Source: Streptococcus australis
Lineage (GTDB): Bacteria > Bacillota > Bacilli > Lactobacillales > Streptococcaceae
DNA: 44,511 nucleotides
Assembly (NCBI RefSeq): GCF_019930045.1
Contig: NZ_JAHZQQ010000011.1
Span: 1-44,511, forward strand
Direction: 5' to 3'
Made by a program: the position numbers and the translations under genes. The notes below the pieces were generated by a model, which did no database searches, had not been told where the DNA came from, and saw only the letters and a program-made list of their open reading frames with translations. Shown in pieces: positions 24,553 to 33,602 of the stretch (positions are counted from its first letter, which is position 1; each line of letters starts with the position of its first letter).

Positions 24553-24564
24553 ATGAACAACTAA
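24553..24564 (+). CDS. Leader peptide MNN of the ABC-F attenuator
   Basis: ATG AAC AAC TAA is preceded by an unusually strong ribosome site (GGAGGT 8 nt upstream and AAGGAG overlapping). It ends 7 nt before hairpin 1, so a ribosome on it would cover that hairpin's 5' arm. Very short leader peptides are a known feature of inducible antibiotic-resistance ABC-F genes. Confidence 0.7.
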   Translation: MNN

Positions 24565-24691
24565 GTTTCGTTAAATAAGACACTTTATTTAGTGGACTGC
24601 TTGTTCTATCTCTTTTTGTGTGCCCTCTCGCCTATTGTCCAACTTTTTGTTGGCTATATTAGGTCTTTTTCTGCTTGGGTTCCACTTGAAT

Positions 24692-24723
24692 ACAGCTCTA
24701 CTAAATAGGTAGAGCTGTTTTTT
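24692..24723 (+). terminator. Attenuator terminator before the ABC-F gene
   Basis: A 10-bp perfect stem with a 7-nt loop and TTTTTT ends 21 nt before the start codon, so it must be bypassed for expression. Confidence 0.88.
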
Positions 24724-24744
24724 GTCCCAGTAGAAAGGAATCTT

Positions 24745-26268
24745 ATGCTAAAACTATCCCACCTCACCATCCGCCATACAAAAGATTTACGTGATTTGGT
24801 TCGTGATCTGTCCCTAACCATTCATGAAGGAGAAAAAGTTGCCATTATTGGCGAAGAAGGAAATGGAAAATCTTCTTTACTTCAAGTCCTCATGTCCCCA
24901 AAATCCCCACCAGATTATCTGACCATAGAAGGCGAAATCACCACTTCTTTTCACTCCTATGCCTATATTCCCCAGACTTTGCCGGAAGCCTTGAAGGGAA
25001 AAACATTGGAAGAATATTTTTTTGGAGAAGACGAGCTAGACTATGCCACCCTCTACAGACTGGCTGATCAATTGCAGTTTGATAGCGACCGATTTGCAAG
25101 CGACCAAGCTATTGGAAGTCTATCTGGAGGAGAAGCCCTTAAAGTCCAACTGCTTCACGAACTTTGCCGTCCTCATGAATTGTTGTTTTTAGATGAACCT
25201 TCAAATGATCTGGATTTGGAAACCCTGGACTGGCTCCAGCAGATGATCCAAACGAGCCCCCAAACCATTCTATATATTTCCCATCATGAGGATTTTTTGA
25301 CGCAAACGGCGGATATGATCATTCACCTAAGACAGATCAAACACCGCAAGGAGGCTGAAACCATTGTGGAGCACCTAGGCTATCAAGACTACAGTAGCCA
25401 GAGGGAGCAACAATTCAAACAACAGACTCAGCAAGCTGCCAATGATCAACGAACCTACAAGAAAACAATGGAGAAGCATCGTCGCGTCCGTCAGCAAGTT
25501 GAAACATCCTTACGAAACACTAAGGATAGCACTGCTGGACGTCTCCTGGCAAAGAAAATGAAGTCCCTCCTCTCACAAGAAAAGCGCTACGAGCGAGAAT
25601 TCCAATCCATGACTTCCCAACCCTATGATGAGGAAATCATCAATCTGTATTTCCCTCCCCTCACTCCCTTGTCTCCTCAAAAACGAGTCCTTCTATTAGA
25701 TCAGGAAGAGCTCGCAATTGGTGATCGGGTCCTGGTCAAGAACCTCTCCCTTACTCTTCTAGGGCAGGATAAAATAGGGATTATCGGTTCCAACGGTGTG
25801 GGGAAATCCACTTTCCTAAAAATGATATGGAAAAGTCTACAGAAGAATGAAAGTATCCGCACTGCCTATACGCCTCAAGATTACACTGAAGGCCTCCCTT
25901 TGACTCAGACACCCGTTCAATTCTTACAGCATACAGGCGATCGTGAAGAAATCAATACCATTCAATTGCATTTAGCCTCCCTTAACTTTACCTATTCTGA
26001 AATGCACCACCCTATCTCTGAGCTTTCTGGTGGTCAGCAAGGCAAACTCTTTCTCCTTCAATTAGTGCTCACAAGTCCCCAATTTCTACTCTTGGACGAG
26101 CCTACTCGCAATTTTTCCCCCACTTCCCAACCAGAAATTAGACGTCTATTCGCAGACTACCCAGGCGGACTTGTTACAGTCTCTCACGACCGGACCTTCC
26201 TCAAAGAAGTCTGCCAAAAAATCTATCGTCTGACGGAAAATGGTTTGGTAGAAATAGAGTCGCTCTAA
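24745..26268 (+). CDS. ABC-F ribosomal protection protein, Lsa/Vga-like
   Basis: A 507-residue soluble protein with two ABC ATPase domains and no membrane part. Walker A motifs are GEEGNGKSS (~37-45) and GSNGVGKST (~350-358). Signatures are LSGGEALK and LSGGQQGK. The second Walker B/D-loop is LLLDEPTRNFSPTS, the wording I associate with Lsa/Vga/VmlR-type proteins giving resistance to lincosamides, pleuromutilins and streptogramin A. The interdomain linker (~210-290) is long and basic, as in target-protection members. Housekeeping ABC-F proteins such as EttA are not normally behind an attenuator, so the leader supports a drug-responsive role. Exact spectrum is unknown. Confidence 0.88.
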   Translation: MLKLSHLTIRHTKDLRDLVRDLSLTIHEGEKVAIIGEEGNGKSSLLQVLMSPKSPPDYLTIEGEITTSFHSYAYIPQTLPEALKGKTLEEYFFGEDELDYATLYRLADQLQFDSDRFASDQAIGSLSGGEALKVQLLHELCRPHELLFLDEPSNDLDLETLDWLQQMIQTSPQTILYISHHEDFLTQTADMIIHLRQIKHRKEAETIVEHLGYQDYSSQREQQFKQQTQQAANDQRTYKKTMEKHRRVRQQVETSLRNTKDSTAGRLLAKKMKSLLSQEKRYEREFQSMTSQPYDEEIINLYFPPLTPLSPQKRVLLLDQEELAIGDRVLVKNLSLTLLGQDKIGIIGSNGVGKSTFLKMIWKSLQKNESIRTAYTPQDYTEGLPLTQTPVQFLQHTGDREEINTIQLHLASLNFTYSEMHHPISELSGGQQGKLFLLQLVLTSPQFLLLDEPTRNFSPTSQPEIRRLFADYPGGLVTVSHDRTFLKEVCQKIYRLTENGLVEIESL

Positions 26269-26274
26269 TGCAAA

Positions 26275-26306
26275 AAAAGATTGGCCAGAAAACCAATCTT
26301 TTAAAT
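26275..26306 (+). terminator. ABC-F gene terminator
   Basis: AAAAGATTGG / CCAATCTTTT, 10-bp stem with an 8-nt loop, lies 7 nt after the stop codon. Confidence 0.85.
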
Positions 26307-26325
26307 TGAAAATGAAGTCCTCTTA

Positions 26326-26614
26326 GAAACTTTCCTTAGGTGAGAACGGATGTCAGCGAACTTCATAGAAGTTCCATGACTTAGTTTTGAACCTAAGGTT
26401 TCAAAACTCCCGATTGAGGCTGGAACAAAAGTCCTAGCCTCTCAATTGTCTTTGCATTGTCGAGCAAGACGCAGTGGTTGAGTGGGCTCTACTACGCTGA
26501 TTTCATCAGCTTTCATAGCCCTACTCAACTGTGCGGAGGTGGGACGACGAAATCGAATTCTAATGAATTACCGATTTCTGTCCCACTCTCACTTTTCTCA
26601 CTTTGGAAAGTTTC
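26326..26614 (+). repeat. Structured palindromic element, copy B, expanded
   Basis: The 5' two thirds match copies A, C and D: P0 GAAACTTTCC / GGAAAGTTTC (perfect, with a compensatory outer pair), P1 GTGAG/CTCAC, P3 GAACTTC/GAAGTTC, and P4 AGTTTTGAA/TTCAAAACT with loop CCTAAGGT. The P5 hairpin is replaced by about 185 nt of another multi-hairpin repeat, after which the closing strands resume. Total 289 nt. It accounts for most of the 438-nt gap between the ABC-F gene and proC. Confidence 0.85.
26412..26598 (+). repeat. Second multi-hairpin repeat (full copy) nested in element B
   Basis: Three hairpins follow one another: GGCTGGAAC/GTCCTAGCC (26418-26439); GTTGAGT/ACTCAAC enclosing GCTGAT/ATCAGC (~26477-26529); and GTGGGAC/GTCCCAC enclosing GAAATCG/CGATTTC (~26539-26586). 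The first 84 nt recur in inverted orientation at 40615-40693. I recall very similar intergenic sequence in other streptococci. Confidence 0.75.
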
Positions 26615-26652
26615 AATAGAGGATTTGATAACTCTGAATTTGTTAGATTTGT

Positions 26653-26678
26653 ATAAAAGAACAGTTCGTCACTGTTCT
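26653..26678 (-). terminator. proBAC terminator
   Basis: On the minus strand AGAACAG / CTGTTCT form a 7-bp stem followed by TTTTATAC, about 30 nt after the proC stop. Confidence 0.7.
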
Positions 26679-26707
26679 ACAAGCTTGGTTTTGACCAATT
26701 ATTTTAT

Positions 26708-27523
26708 CTAATTTCCCCCTGCCTCTTGTCCCATTTCCTGGGTGCGTTTGTAGGCAGCTTCCACTCCTGCAATAATGTCGCCCCGTAAGCCAACTTGTTC
26801 TAGGCGGTTGACTCCTGCAATGGTAGAGCCACCTGGGCTACAAACTGCATCTCGCAAGCGGGCAGGGTGCTCGCCTGTCTCTAGGACCATTTGACTAGCG
26901 CCTTGGAAGGTCTGGGCCGCCATCAGCAAGGCTTGCTCTCGTGAAAGTCCTAAGCTAACTCCTGCATCTGCCATGGCTTCGATCATCTGATAGACAAAGG
27001 CTGGACCACAGCCTGCGACAGCCGTTGCAGGATCCATTAATGTTTCCTCGATTTCGTAGAGGGCCCCTGCTCCTGCTAAGAGCTGGTTGACCTGGGCTAC
27101 TTGCTGGTCTGTCACTGCTTGGGAGCGAGCCAGACTGATGACCCCTTGACCAATGGCTACGGGCGTATTAGGCATGATGCGAATGAGCCCTACGCGGTCA
27201 TTTTTAACCACATCAGCCATTTTGTCCAGCTCCAGGCCTGCAGCCATGGACACCAGCAAGAGATTGGAGCGTTGAGCCAAGATTCCTTGATACTCTTCTA
27301 AAAGAGGGCAAATCTGGTAGGGTTTGACTCCTAGGAAGATGACCTCTGCTTCTTTAATGGCCTGTTCAGGATCAGACGCTGTTCCCCCATACTGGCCGAT
27401 AAATTCTTGCACTTTTTGAGGGGAGCGGTTGACCAAAAGCAGTTCTGTAGCTGCTACTTCTTTTGCGACCGCTTTGGCCAGACTGGCTCCCATATTTCCA
27501 AGACCGATAAATGCTACTTTCAT
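26708..27523 (-). CDS. proC: Pyrroline-5-carboxylate reductase
   Basis: Last step of proline synthesis: NAD(P)H-dependent reduction of pyrroline-5-carboxylate to proline. At 271 residues it is normal length. The N-terminal Rossmann motif is FIGLGNMG (5-12), and the conserved C-terminal block is AVCSPGGSTIAG (~228-239). It follows proA after 3 nt and ends the proBAC operon. Confidence 0.97.
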   Translation of the reverse strand: MKVAFIGLGNMGASLAKAVAKEVAATELLLVNRSPQKVQEFIGQYGGTASDPEQAIKEAEVIFLGVKPYQICPLLEEYQGILAQRSNLLLVSMAAGLELDKMADVVKNDRVGLIRIMPNTPVAIGQGVISLARSQAVTDQQVAQVNQLLAGAGALYEIEETLMDPATAVAGCGPAFVYQMIEAMADAGVSLGLSREQALLMAAQTFQGASQMVLETGEHPARLRDAVCSPGGSTIAGVNRLEQVGLRGDIIAGVEAAYKRTQEMGQEAGGN

Positions 27524-27526
27524 GAC

Positions 27527-28771
27527 TTACCTCACTTGACCATTTCCAGTAACCAGATACTTATAACTGGTCAGCTCACGCAAGCCCATGGGGCCACGCG
27601 CATGCAGTTTCTGGGTCGAGATCCCCATCTCACAACCTAGGCCAAACTCTCCGCCATCTGTGAAGCGGGTCGATGCATTGACATAAACGGCCGCCGAGTC
27701 TACCTGGTTGCTGAAGAATTCAATGGCTGTCGCATCTTCAGAGACAATGGCATCTGAATGGTGGGTACTGTGGGCTTCGATATGAGCAATGGCTTCTTCT
27801 ACAGAAGGCACGACCTTCACGGCCATGACATAATCCAAAAATTCCGTATCAAAGTCAGTCTCAGAAGCTGGTGTCCCAGAAATGATTTGCTGGGCTTTAG
27901 CATCCAAGCGCATCTCCACTGGTACTGGAGATTCGTCTACTAAGGCTTTCTTCACGAGTGGCAGAAAGTCATCAGCAATAGCTTCATGCACCAAGAGAAC
28001 TTCCATTGCATTACAGACGGATGGTCGGCTGGTCTTGGCATTCTGGATGATACTGAGAGCCTTGTCTAAATCTGCCGCTTGATCAACATAGACGTGAACA
28101 ATCCCAGTCCCTGTCTCAATCACAGGGACAATTGCTTGCTCTACAACTGCCTGGATCAAGCCAGCTCCCCCACGTGGGATGAGAAGGTCTAAATCCCCCT
28201 TGGCCTTCATCATGACCAGACTGCTCTCCCGACTGGTATCTTCGACCAACTGGAGGACAGCAGGATCAATAGCGGTCGCTTGCAAACCTGTCTTTAAGGC
28301 GCTAACGATGGCATGGGCTGTCTGATAGGCATCCTTGCCACTGCGCAGGACAACAGCACTCCCACTTTTCAGGGCCAAGGCTGCTGCATCAGAGGTCACG
28401 TTTGGACGACTTTCATAGATAATCCCAATGACCCCCATGGCCACTCGTTTCTTCTGAATGACCAAACTGTTCTCCAGGGTCCGCTCCTCCAAGAGTTCTC
28501 CCACTGGATCGGGTAGGGCAGCCACTTGGAGAATCCCATCAGCCATGGCTTGAATGCGCTCTTCTGTCAAGAGCAGGCGATCCAGCATCACCTCCGAAAT
28601 CCGGCCCCGAGCAGCGTCCATATCCAATTGATTAGCAGCCAAAATATCAGCTGTTGCGCCAACCAAGGCGGAGGCCATCGCTCTTAAGGCTTTATTTTTC
28701 TCATCACTTGTTGCAGTATTAATACTTTTTTTGGCCTGTTTAGCCAGGCGAATCTGATCGATCGTCTCCAT
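27527..28771 (-). CDS. proA: Glutamate-5-semialdehyde dehydrogenase (gamma-glutamyl phosphate reductase)
   Basis: Second step of proline synthesis, reducing gamma-glutamyl phosphate. The 414-residue aldehyde-dehydrogenase-like enzyme has its catalytic Cys in the [11 protein letters not shown] block (~residue 254) and the family segments [15 protein letters not shown] and [13 protein letters not shown]. It lies 12 nt after proB and 3 nt before proC. Confidence 0.98.
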   Translation of the reverse strand: METIDQIRLAKQAKKSINTATSDEKNKALRAMASALVGATADILAANQLDMDAARGRISEVMLDRLLLTEERIQAMADGILQVAALPDPVGELLEERTLENSLVIQKKRVAMGVIGIIYESRPNVTSDAAALALKSGSAVVLRSGKDAYQTAHAIVSALKTGLQATAIDPAVLQLVEDTSRESSLVMMKAKGDLDLLIPRGGAGLIQAVVEQAIVPVIETGTGIVHVYVDQAADLDKALSIIQNAKTSRPSVCNAMEVLLVHEAIADDFLPLVKKALVDESPVPVEMRLDAKAQQIISGTPASETDFDTEFLDYVMAVKVVPSVEEAIAHIEAHSTHHSDAIVSEDATAIEFFSNQVDSAAVYVNASTRFTDGGEFGLGCEMGISTQKLHARGPMGLRELTSYKYLVTGNGQVR

Positions 28772-28783
28772 CTAATCCCTCCT

Positions 28784-29893
28784 TTAAAATTCTGTAAATA
28801 AGAGTTCTACCTCAGGTGTGATGGTAATCCAATCATCCCGGTGAATGACGATGCCCTTTGGCTTTTGCCCATGGAGCAAATCCTTAATGGCTGCAGCCCC
28901 TAAGCGGGTACGCCCTTTCCCAATGACCTGTCCAGTCTCTGCATCATGAACCGTGATAATATCGGAGAAAGAGAAGGCTCCCTCAACCTTTACCACACCA
29001 GACACAAGGATACTCTTACCCTCTTCTTTGACAGCCTTAACCGCTCCTTGATCCAGCCATACAGACCCTTGGCTAGGGGCATAGAAGGCCAGCCATTGTT
29101 TCTGATTGCGCAAAAACTTGTCCTGAGCTGTAAAATAGCTGCCATCCTGAGTTTTCTCTGCCGCTTCTAGAAGAGCATCTTCTTTCAGGGACGAGCAAAT
29201 GTAAACAGGTACACCTGATTCTGTGGCGATGGTGGCTGCTTTGATTTTTGTCAGCATGCCTCCTGTCCCATTACTTGAGCCTGCTCCACCGGCCATCTCG
29301 ATAATGTCCTTGCTAATCGAATCGATCCGTTCCAAACGTTTGGCAGTCGGATCCTTTTGGGGATGTCCCGTGTAGAGACCATCGACATCCGTCAGCAAAA
29401 CCAAGAGATCCGCCTGGACCATGGCTGCCACTTGAGCACTCAGGGTATCGTTGTCTCCGACCTTGAGTTCTTCAATCGAAACTGTATCGTTCTCATTGAT
29501 AATCGGAATGGCCCCTCTTTGCAAGAGGACAGAAAGGGCCTGGTGGGCATTTTTATAGCGGCGTTGATCGACAAAGTCATCCTGGGTCAAGAGGACCTGG
29601 GCAGATACGATGTCGCGTACCAGTAGATTAGAGGTATATTCTTCTAACAGCAGACCTTGGCCAACTGCTGCAGAAGCCTGCTTGTCTGCAATCTTGGTCG
29701 GGCGTTTCTTGAAGCCCAGTGCACCAAATCCAGCTGCGATCGCACCCGAAGATACCAAAATCAATTCATGCCCTTGCTCATGCAAGAGAGCCAGTTGCTG
29801 GGTGATGGTCTTGACCTTGCTCCGAGACAAGCTCCCATCTTGATTGGTCAGGGAAGAGGTCCCTACCTTAAACACAATTCGCTTATTCTTCAT
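28784..29893 (-). CDS. proB: Glutamate 5-kinase
   Basis: First, feedback-controlled step of proline synthesis. The 369-residue protein has an amino-acid kinase domain ([13 protein letters not shown] at the start, [33 protein letters not shown]) and a C-terminal PUA domain (~275-369). ATG 29893 matches the family start, with GGAG about 9 nt upstream; eleven further in-frame codons upstream are not used. A C-terminal PUA domain is usual for this enzyme. Confidence 0.97.
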   Translation of the reverse strand: MKNKRIVFKVGTSSLTNQDGSLSRSKVKTITQQLALLHEQGHELILVSSGAIAAGFGALGFKKRPTKIADKQASAAVGQGLLLEEYTSNLLVRDIVSAQVLLTQDDFVDQRRYKNAHQALSVLLQRGAIPIINENDTVSIEELKVGDNDTLSAQVAAMVQADLLVLLTDVDGLYTGHPQKDPTAKRLERIDSISKDIIEMAGGAGSSNGTGGMLTKIKAATIATESGVPVYICSSLKEDALLEAAEKTQDGSYFTAQDKFLRNQKQWLAFYAPSQGSVWLDQGAVKAVKEEGKSILVSGVVKVEGAFSFSDIITVHDAETGQVIGKGRTRLGAAAIKDLLHGQKPKGIVIHRDDWITITPEVELLFTEF

Positions 29894-29924
29894 CCATTCA
29901 TTCTCCAGAGTATTCGATTGTAAC

Positions 29925-29933
29925 ATTATACCA
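29925..29933 (-). promoter_or_regulatory. proBAC extended -10 promoter
   Basis: TGGTATAAT on the minus strand, 31 nt before the proB start. Confidence 0.7.
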
Positions 29934-29983
29934 TGAAAGCCTTAAAAATTACTAAGAGCAGACCAGGAGCGCCGTTTCCCCAC

Positions 29984-30022
29984 AAAAAAACGAGTTTGAA
30001 CCACAAGAGGTAAACTCGTTTT
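29984..30022 (-). terminator. cpsY-lspA-rluD terminator
   Basis: AAAACGAGTTT / AAACTCGTTTT on the minus strand, 14-nt loop, followed by a T run; begins 14 nt after the rluD stop. Confidence 0.85.
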
Positions 30023-30035
30023 GATGATTGAATGC

Positions 30036-30926
30036 TTATTCTTGACGGAGCTGCTCCAAGGTTTCTTGGAAAATCTCCGGTACCTCCACTGAAAACTCCA
30101 TGACTTCTCCCGTCCGTGGATGGGTAAAGCCCAGTGTCTTGGCATGGAGGAACTGGCCATGGCCTTTCAAAGTCTTGCGAGGGCCATAGACTTCATCACC
30201 AGCGACCGGATGGCCAATGTAGGCCATGTGAACCCGAATCTGGTGGGTCCGGCCTGTCTCCAATTGCAGCTCGACCAAGCTATAATCCCCGAAACGCTCC
30301 AAAACATGGAAACGGGTCAGAGCTGGTTTTCCTTTGGCTGTCACAGCCTGTTTCTTGCGGTCCTTGTCACTCCGTCCAATCGGCGCCTCAATGACACCCC
30401 GATCGTTGGGAAGATTGCCGTGGACAATAGCCCAATACTTGCGCAAGGACTTCTTAGCCTTGAGCTCATCTGCTAAGGCTACATGGGCCGCGTCATTCTT
30501 GGCCACCATGAGAAGGCCAGAGGTGTCCTTGTCAATCCGATGGACAATCCCCGGACGAAGCTCACCATTGATCCCTGACAAGTCCTTGATGTGATACATA
30601 AGGGCATTGACTAAGGTCCCACTGGTATGACCGGCACTCGGATGGACCACCATGCCCTGGGGCTTGTTGACCACTGCGACATCCGCGTCTTGATAGACAA
30701 TCTCTAAGGGAATATCTTCTGCCTCGTAGGTCACTTCTTCCACTTGAGGAACTTCGTAGCTGATAACATCCCCTTCTTTTACAGTATACTTAGCCTTTTT
30801 GACTTGACCGTTGACGAGGATTTTTCCTTCCTTGATCTGCTCATTGGCCAAGCCACGTGAGAGTTCAGTCAACTCTGAGACGGCCTTATCCAGTCGCGCT
30901 CCTGCGACTTCTACTCTAACTTCCAT
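30036..30926 (-). CDS. rluD: RluD-family 23S rRNA pseudouridine synthase
   Basis: A 296-residue RluA/RluD-type enzyme. An N-terminal S4-like RNA-binding domain (~1-60) precedes the catalytic domain, with active Asp132 in [11 protein letters not shown]. The later block [13 protein letters not shown] is typical. It overlaps lspA by 11 nt, implying coupled translation, and ends the three-gene unit. Confidence 0.95.
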   Translation of the reverse strand: MEVRVEVAGARLDKAVSELTELSRGLANEQIKEGKILVNGQVKKAKYTVKEGDVISYEVPQVEEVTYEAEDIPLEIVYQDADVAVVNKPQGMVVHPSAGHTSGTLVNALMYHIKDLSGINGELRPGIVHRIDKDTSGLLMVAKNDAAHVALADELKAKKSLRKYWAIVHGNLPNDRGVIEAPIGRSDKDRKKQAVTAKGKPALTRFHVLERFGDYSLVELQLETGRTHQIRVHMAYIGHPVAGDEVYGPRKTLKGHGQFLHAKTLGFTHPRTGEVMEFSVEVPEIFQETLEQLRQE

Positions 30927-31377
30927 GGCTCTCCTCTCTCAATAGATAAATCAGTAGCAGTCCCACCCCAATGCTTAAATAGATATCTGCTACATTGAAG
31001 ATGGCAAAATTCATAAAATCCAAGTGGAACATATCGACGACAAAGCCCTGACGGAGTCGGTCAATAAAGTTGCCAATACCACCAGAAATAATCAAGGTCA
31101 ATCCCAACAAGAGCCAAATGGAGCCTTTGATATGACGATAGAGATAGACAAAGGCTGCCCCCATCGCTATCAGGGTAATGATGGTAAAGAACCACTGTTG
31201 GTTTTCTAACATGGAGAAGGCTGCTCCAGAGTTCTTGAGGTAGGTCAGACTGACCACTTTGGGGATGAAGCGACGCATACCCCCTAACGGGATCTCCTTG
31301 ACGACATATCCCTTCACCGCTTGATCTAGGAGGATCAAGAGGAGGATACTAATAAAAATACTTACTTTTCTCTTCAT
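30916..31377 (-). CDS. lspA: Lipoprotein signal peptidase II
   Basis: Membrane aspartyl protease that cleaves signal peptides of lipidated prolipoproteins such as LdcB in this window. At 153 residues it has four membrane helices and the conserved blocks NSGAAFS (49-55), [16 protein letters not shown] (catalytic D115) and FNVADIYLS (catalytic D131). It starts 3 nt after cpsY and overlaps rluD. Confidence 0.98.
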   Translation of the reverse strand: MKRKVSIFISILLLILLDQAVKGYVVKEIPLGGMRRFIPKVVSLTYLKNSGAAFSMLENQQWFFTIITLIAMGAAFVYLYRHIKGSIWLLLGLTLIISGGIGNFIDRLRQGFVVDMFHLDFMNFAIFNVADIYLSIGVGLLLIYLLREESHGS

Positions 31378-31380
31378 TAC

Positions 31381-32283
31381 CTACCTCTTCTCATCAAAGT
31401 AGGCTTCCATAACTTGGACAAACTTCTCAGCCACTGGTGAGAGATCCACCTCTTCCCGTTTGACATAGACCATTTTATTATTCAGATCATCGATTAAGGG
31501 GATTACCGTAATACCATTCACCGACTGGCTATCCAAGAAGCCAGACCCGGTCGCATAGGCATCGGTCCGCTCTAAGATCCCATTCAGGGTTGCGCGGTCC
31601 GTCACATTGAAGAGCTGGGAACTGCTACTCGTATCGACGAAGTTCTCCGAATAGTAGAGATACTCATCCTTTTCCTGGGTAAAGCGAACGGTCGGTAGGT
31701 GTGCCAAGTCCTCCATCACTAAGGATTCTTTCTTAGCTAATGGATGACCCTTACGCAAATAGATATGGGTCTGGAAAGGAATCAGGTCAACGACTTCCAA
31801 GCCCAGTTTATCCACCCGTTGCATGATCCCTTTGGTATTTTGCTTATTGAGGTAGATAATCCCCAATTCACTATGACCCTGAGCCACTTCATCAAGGATT
31901 TGAACCGTCGTTGACTCAAAGATCCGGAAATTTTTATTCTCAGGGTAAAGGACAGAGAATTGGGTAATCAAAGGAGGAAGGAAATCATAGTGCTGACTCG
32001 AGATCGAGAATTCCTTCTTTTCTTCCTCAGGATTGGCATACTGGTTTTGAAAAACATCAAAGCCCTTGACCAATTCTTGAGCCTTTTCATAAAATTCCAT
32101 CCCGCGGCGGGTCAAGAAAGTCCCTGAACTAGTCCGACGGAAAATCTTAAAGCCCAGTTCCTTCTCCAAGTCTCTCACAGAGATGGACAGACTCGGCTGA
32201 CTGACGTACATTTTTTCAGCTGCTTCACGAAAAGTACCACTATTGGCAATCGCGACAACATAGCGTAATTGTTGAATATTCAT
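31381..32283 (-). CDS. cpsY: LysR-type regulator CpsY/MtaR
   Basis: A 300-residue LysR regulator with an N-terminal winged helix-turn-helix (1-60: RYVVAIANSGTFREAAEKMY, VSQPSLSISVRDLE) and a C-terminal effector domain. The order cpsY-lspA-rluD is the one I recall in pneumococcus, and the close relative MtaR controls methionine uptake in group B streptococcus. Its own target genes are not identifiable here. An extended -10 (TGGTATAAT, 32312-32320) lies about 28 nt upstream. Confidence 0.88.
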   Translation of the reverse strand: MNIQQLRYVVAIANSGTFREAAEKMYVSQPSLSISVRDLEKELGFKIFRRTSSGTFLTRRGMEFYEKAQELVKGFDVFQNQYANPEEEKKEFSISSQHYDFLPPLITQFSVLYPENKNFRIFESTTVQILDEVAQGHSELGIIYLNKQNTKGIMQRVDKLGLEVVDLIPFQTHIYLRKGHPLAKKESLVMEDLAHLPTVRFTQEKDEYLYYSENFVDTSSSSQLFNVTDRATLNGILERTDAYATGSGFLDSQSVNGITVIPLIDDLNNKMVYVKREEVDLSPVAEKFVQVMEAYFDEKR

Positions 32284-32311
32284 GTCTTCTTCCTTCTAAC
32301 AATATCACTCC

Positions 32312-32320
32312 ATTATACCA
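32312..32320 (-). promoter_or_regulatory. cpsY extended -10 promoter
   Basis: TGGTATAAT on the minus strand, 28 nt before the cpsY start. Confidence 0.65.
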
Positions 32321-32365
32321 TAATCTAGAGGATGAAAAAAGATAGGGACATCAATCGAGAGAGAT

Positions 32366-32397
32366 CAAAAAAACTCCCTGATGAATCAGAGAGTTTT
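32366..32397 (-). terminator. rplU-prp-rpmA terminator
   Basis: AAAACTCTCTGA / TCAGGGAGTTTT (12 bp, one G-U) with a 4-nt loop and a T run on the minus strand, 10 nt after rpmA. Confidence 0.9.
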
Positions 32398-32407
32398 TGA
32401 ATACAAA

Positions 32408-32701
32408 TTATTTTGCGATTGGGTAAACAGAAACTTGTTTCTTATCGCGACCTTTGCGTTCGAAGCGTACTACGCCTTCAACTTTAGCGAACAAAGTATC
32501 GTCTCCACCACGTCCAACGTTCACACCTGGGTAGATGTGAGTACCGCGTTGACGGTAAAGGATAGATCCACCTGTTACAGTTTGTCCATCAGCTGCTTTA
32601 GCTCCAAGACGTTTAGCTTGTGAATCACGTCCGTTTGATGTAGAACCTCCACCTTTTTTGTGGGCGAAAAGTTGCAAGTTAGCAAGATTCAATTTCAACA
32701 T
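32408..32701 (-). CDS. rpmA: 50S ribosomal protein L27 with cleavable N-terminal extension
   Basis: A 97-residue precursor. The Firmicutes-type extension [13 protein letters not shown] precedes HKKGGGST, and cleavage after Ala13 is expected because the mature Lys/Gly-rich N-terminus must reach the peptidyl-transferase centre. The protease Prp is encoded immediately upstream, between rplU and rpmA. It is the last gene of the operon. Confidence 0.98.
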   Translation of the reverse strand: MLKLNLANLQLFAHKKGGGSTSNGRDSQAKRLGAKAADGQTVTGGSILYRQRGTHIYPGVNVGRGGDDTLFAKVEGVVRFERKGRDKKQVSVYPIAK

Positions 32702-32718
32702 AATTGTTTTCCTCCATG

Positions 32719-33063
32719 TTAGTTTTCTGTGATAACTCTTGTTTGGACGAACTCGGATGAGTTCTCCGATAAGTTTGCCATCCCTAAGAAAAATGATTCA
32801 AAGAATAGTTGGGTCATTTCTCTTTGATGAGGTGGAATGTCTGTCGGGATTGTGACCCGCATGAAGCCACCCTCTTCTTCGTTTAATTCTAGTTCCGGTT
32901 CATAGCCTGCAAATTTCTCAACTGAGTTGACAAAGTTAATGGCAAGCGTAGAAACCGATGCACACACGACATCTAAGCCGTATTCGCCACTTTCGGCGTG
33001 ACCAGTAATTTCTGCACTCCTCAGCTCGCCATCTTCGGCTCGTTCAAAGACTGCTTGTATCAT
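32719..33063 (-). CDS. prp: Ribosomal-processing cysteine protease Prp
   Basis: A 114-residue cysteine protease that trims the L27 N-terminal extension. The catalytic pair His22 and Cys34 is in [18 protein letters not shown]. It lies between the L21 and L27 genes, the standard Firmicutes arrangement, with 15 nt on the rplU side and 17 nt on the rpmA side. Confidence 0.97.
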   Translation of the reverse strand: MIQAVFERAEDGELRSAEITGHAESGEYGLDVVCASVSTLAINFVNSVEKFAGYEPELELNEEEGGFMRVTIPTDIPPHQREMTQLFFESFFLGMANLSENSSEFVQTRVITEN

Positions 33064-33078
33064 GTGTTCTCCTAAAAA

Positions 33079-33393
33079 TTAAGCGTTGATTGCGTTGATG
33101 ACAACTTTAGTGTAAGGTTGACGGTGACCTTGTTTACGGTGGCTACCTTTTTTAGGTTTGTACTTGTAAGTAACAACTTTCTTTTGTTTTCCTTGTTTTT
33201 CAACAGTTCCAACAACAGTAGCTCCTGAAACAAGTGGAGTTCCGACAACAGTGTTTTCACCACCAACAAGAACAACTTCGTTAAATGTAACTTCTTGACC
33301 AGCTTCAACGTTCAATTTTTCAACGTAGACTGCTTGACCAACTTCAACTTTAACTTGTTTTCCGCCAGTTTTAATGATTGCGTATGTGCTCAT
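33079..33393 (-). CDS. rplU: 50S ribosomal protein L21
   Basis: A 104-residue ribosomal protein of normal length, with [18 protein letters not shown] at the N-terminus and the basic [19 protein letters not shown] block at 77-95. AGGAGG is 5 nt before ATG 33393. First gene of rplU-prp-rpmA behind a structured leader. Confidence 0.98.
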   Translation of the reverse strand: MSTYAIIKTGGKQVKVEVGQAVYVEKLNVEAGQEVTFNEVVLVGGENTVVGTPLVSGATVVGTVEKQGKQKKVVTYKYKPKKGSHRKQGHRQPYTKVVINAINA

Positions 33394-33530
33394 TATGCAC
33401 CTCCTATGTATTTTTGGGTTTCCCCGTATTTTGTGAAGACTCGCCTAGCATCGTGGGACGAACCACTTAAGCTCAAAGGATGAGCAACGATGATCGAGCG
33501 GTTGCACAGGCATGTGCATAGTCAACTCTC
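33394..33530 (-). promoter_or_regulatory. rplU 5' leader, candidate L21 autoregulatory leader
   Basis: About 135 nt of leader separate the promoter from rplU. On the minus strand it holds TGCACA/TGTGCA (4-nt loop), GCTCA/TGAGC (5-nt loop) enclosed by CATCGT/ACGATG, and a purine-rich 3' end with the ribosome site. Firmicutes rplU is known to carry an L21 leader; position and complexity fit, but the match was not computed. Confidence 0.6.
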
Positions 33531-33532
33531 TA

Positions 33533-33561
33533 AGTATATCACTTCTATCAGACAAAGACAA
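33533..33561 (-). promoter_or_regulatory. rplU promoter
   Basis: -35 TTGTCT (33556-33561), 17-nt spacer, -10 TATACT (33533-33538) on the minus strand. Confidence 0.8.
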
Positions 33562-33602
33562 GTATTTTTGTCCCTTGAAAACGGATTTTCATCATTTAAT
33601 GA

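Larger units (their letters stand above)
24529..24744 (+). promoter_or_regulatory. Transcription attenuator of the ABC-F gene
   Basis: The leader contains in order: a leader peptide (24553-24564); hairpin 1, TAAATAA (24572-24578) / TTATTTA (24585-24591); a CCAAC/GTTGG hairpin (24639-24653); and a terminator, ACAGCTCTAC (24692-24701) / GTAGAGCTGT (24709-24718) plus six Ts. TATTTAGTGGA (24586-24596) can instead pair with TCTACTAAATA (24697-24707), 11 bp with one G-U, breaking the terminator. Hairpin 1 hides the first half of that antiterminator. A ribosome held on the leader peptide would block hairpin 1 and allow read-through. Confidence 0.8.

Noticed and set aside
26457..26711. 84-codon plus-strand ORF between the ABC-F gene and proC
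   Set aside because: It overlaps the multi-hairpin repeat and the proC terminator, has no ribosome site, and the repeat's structure explains the sequence.
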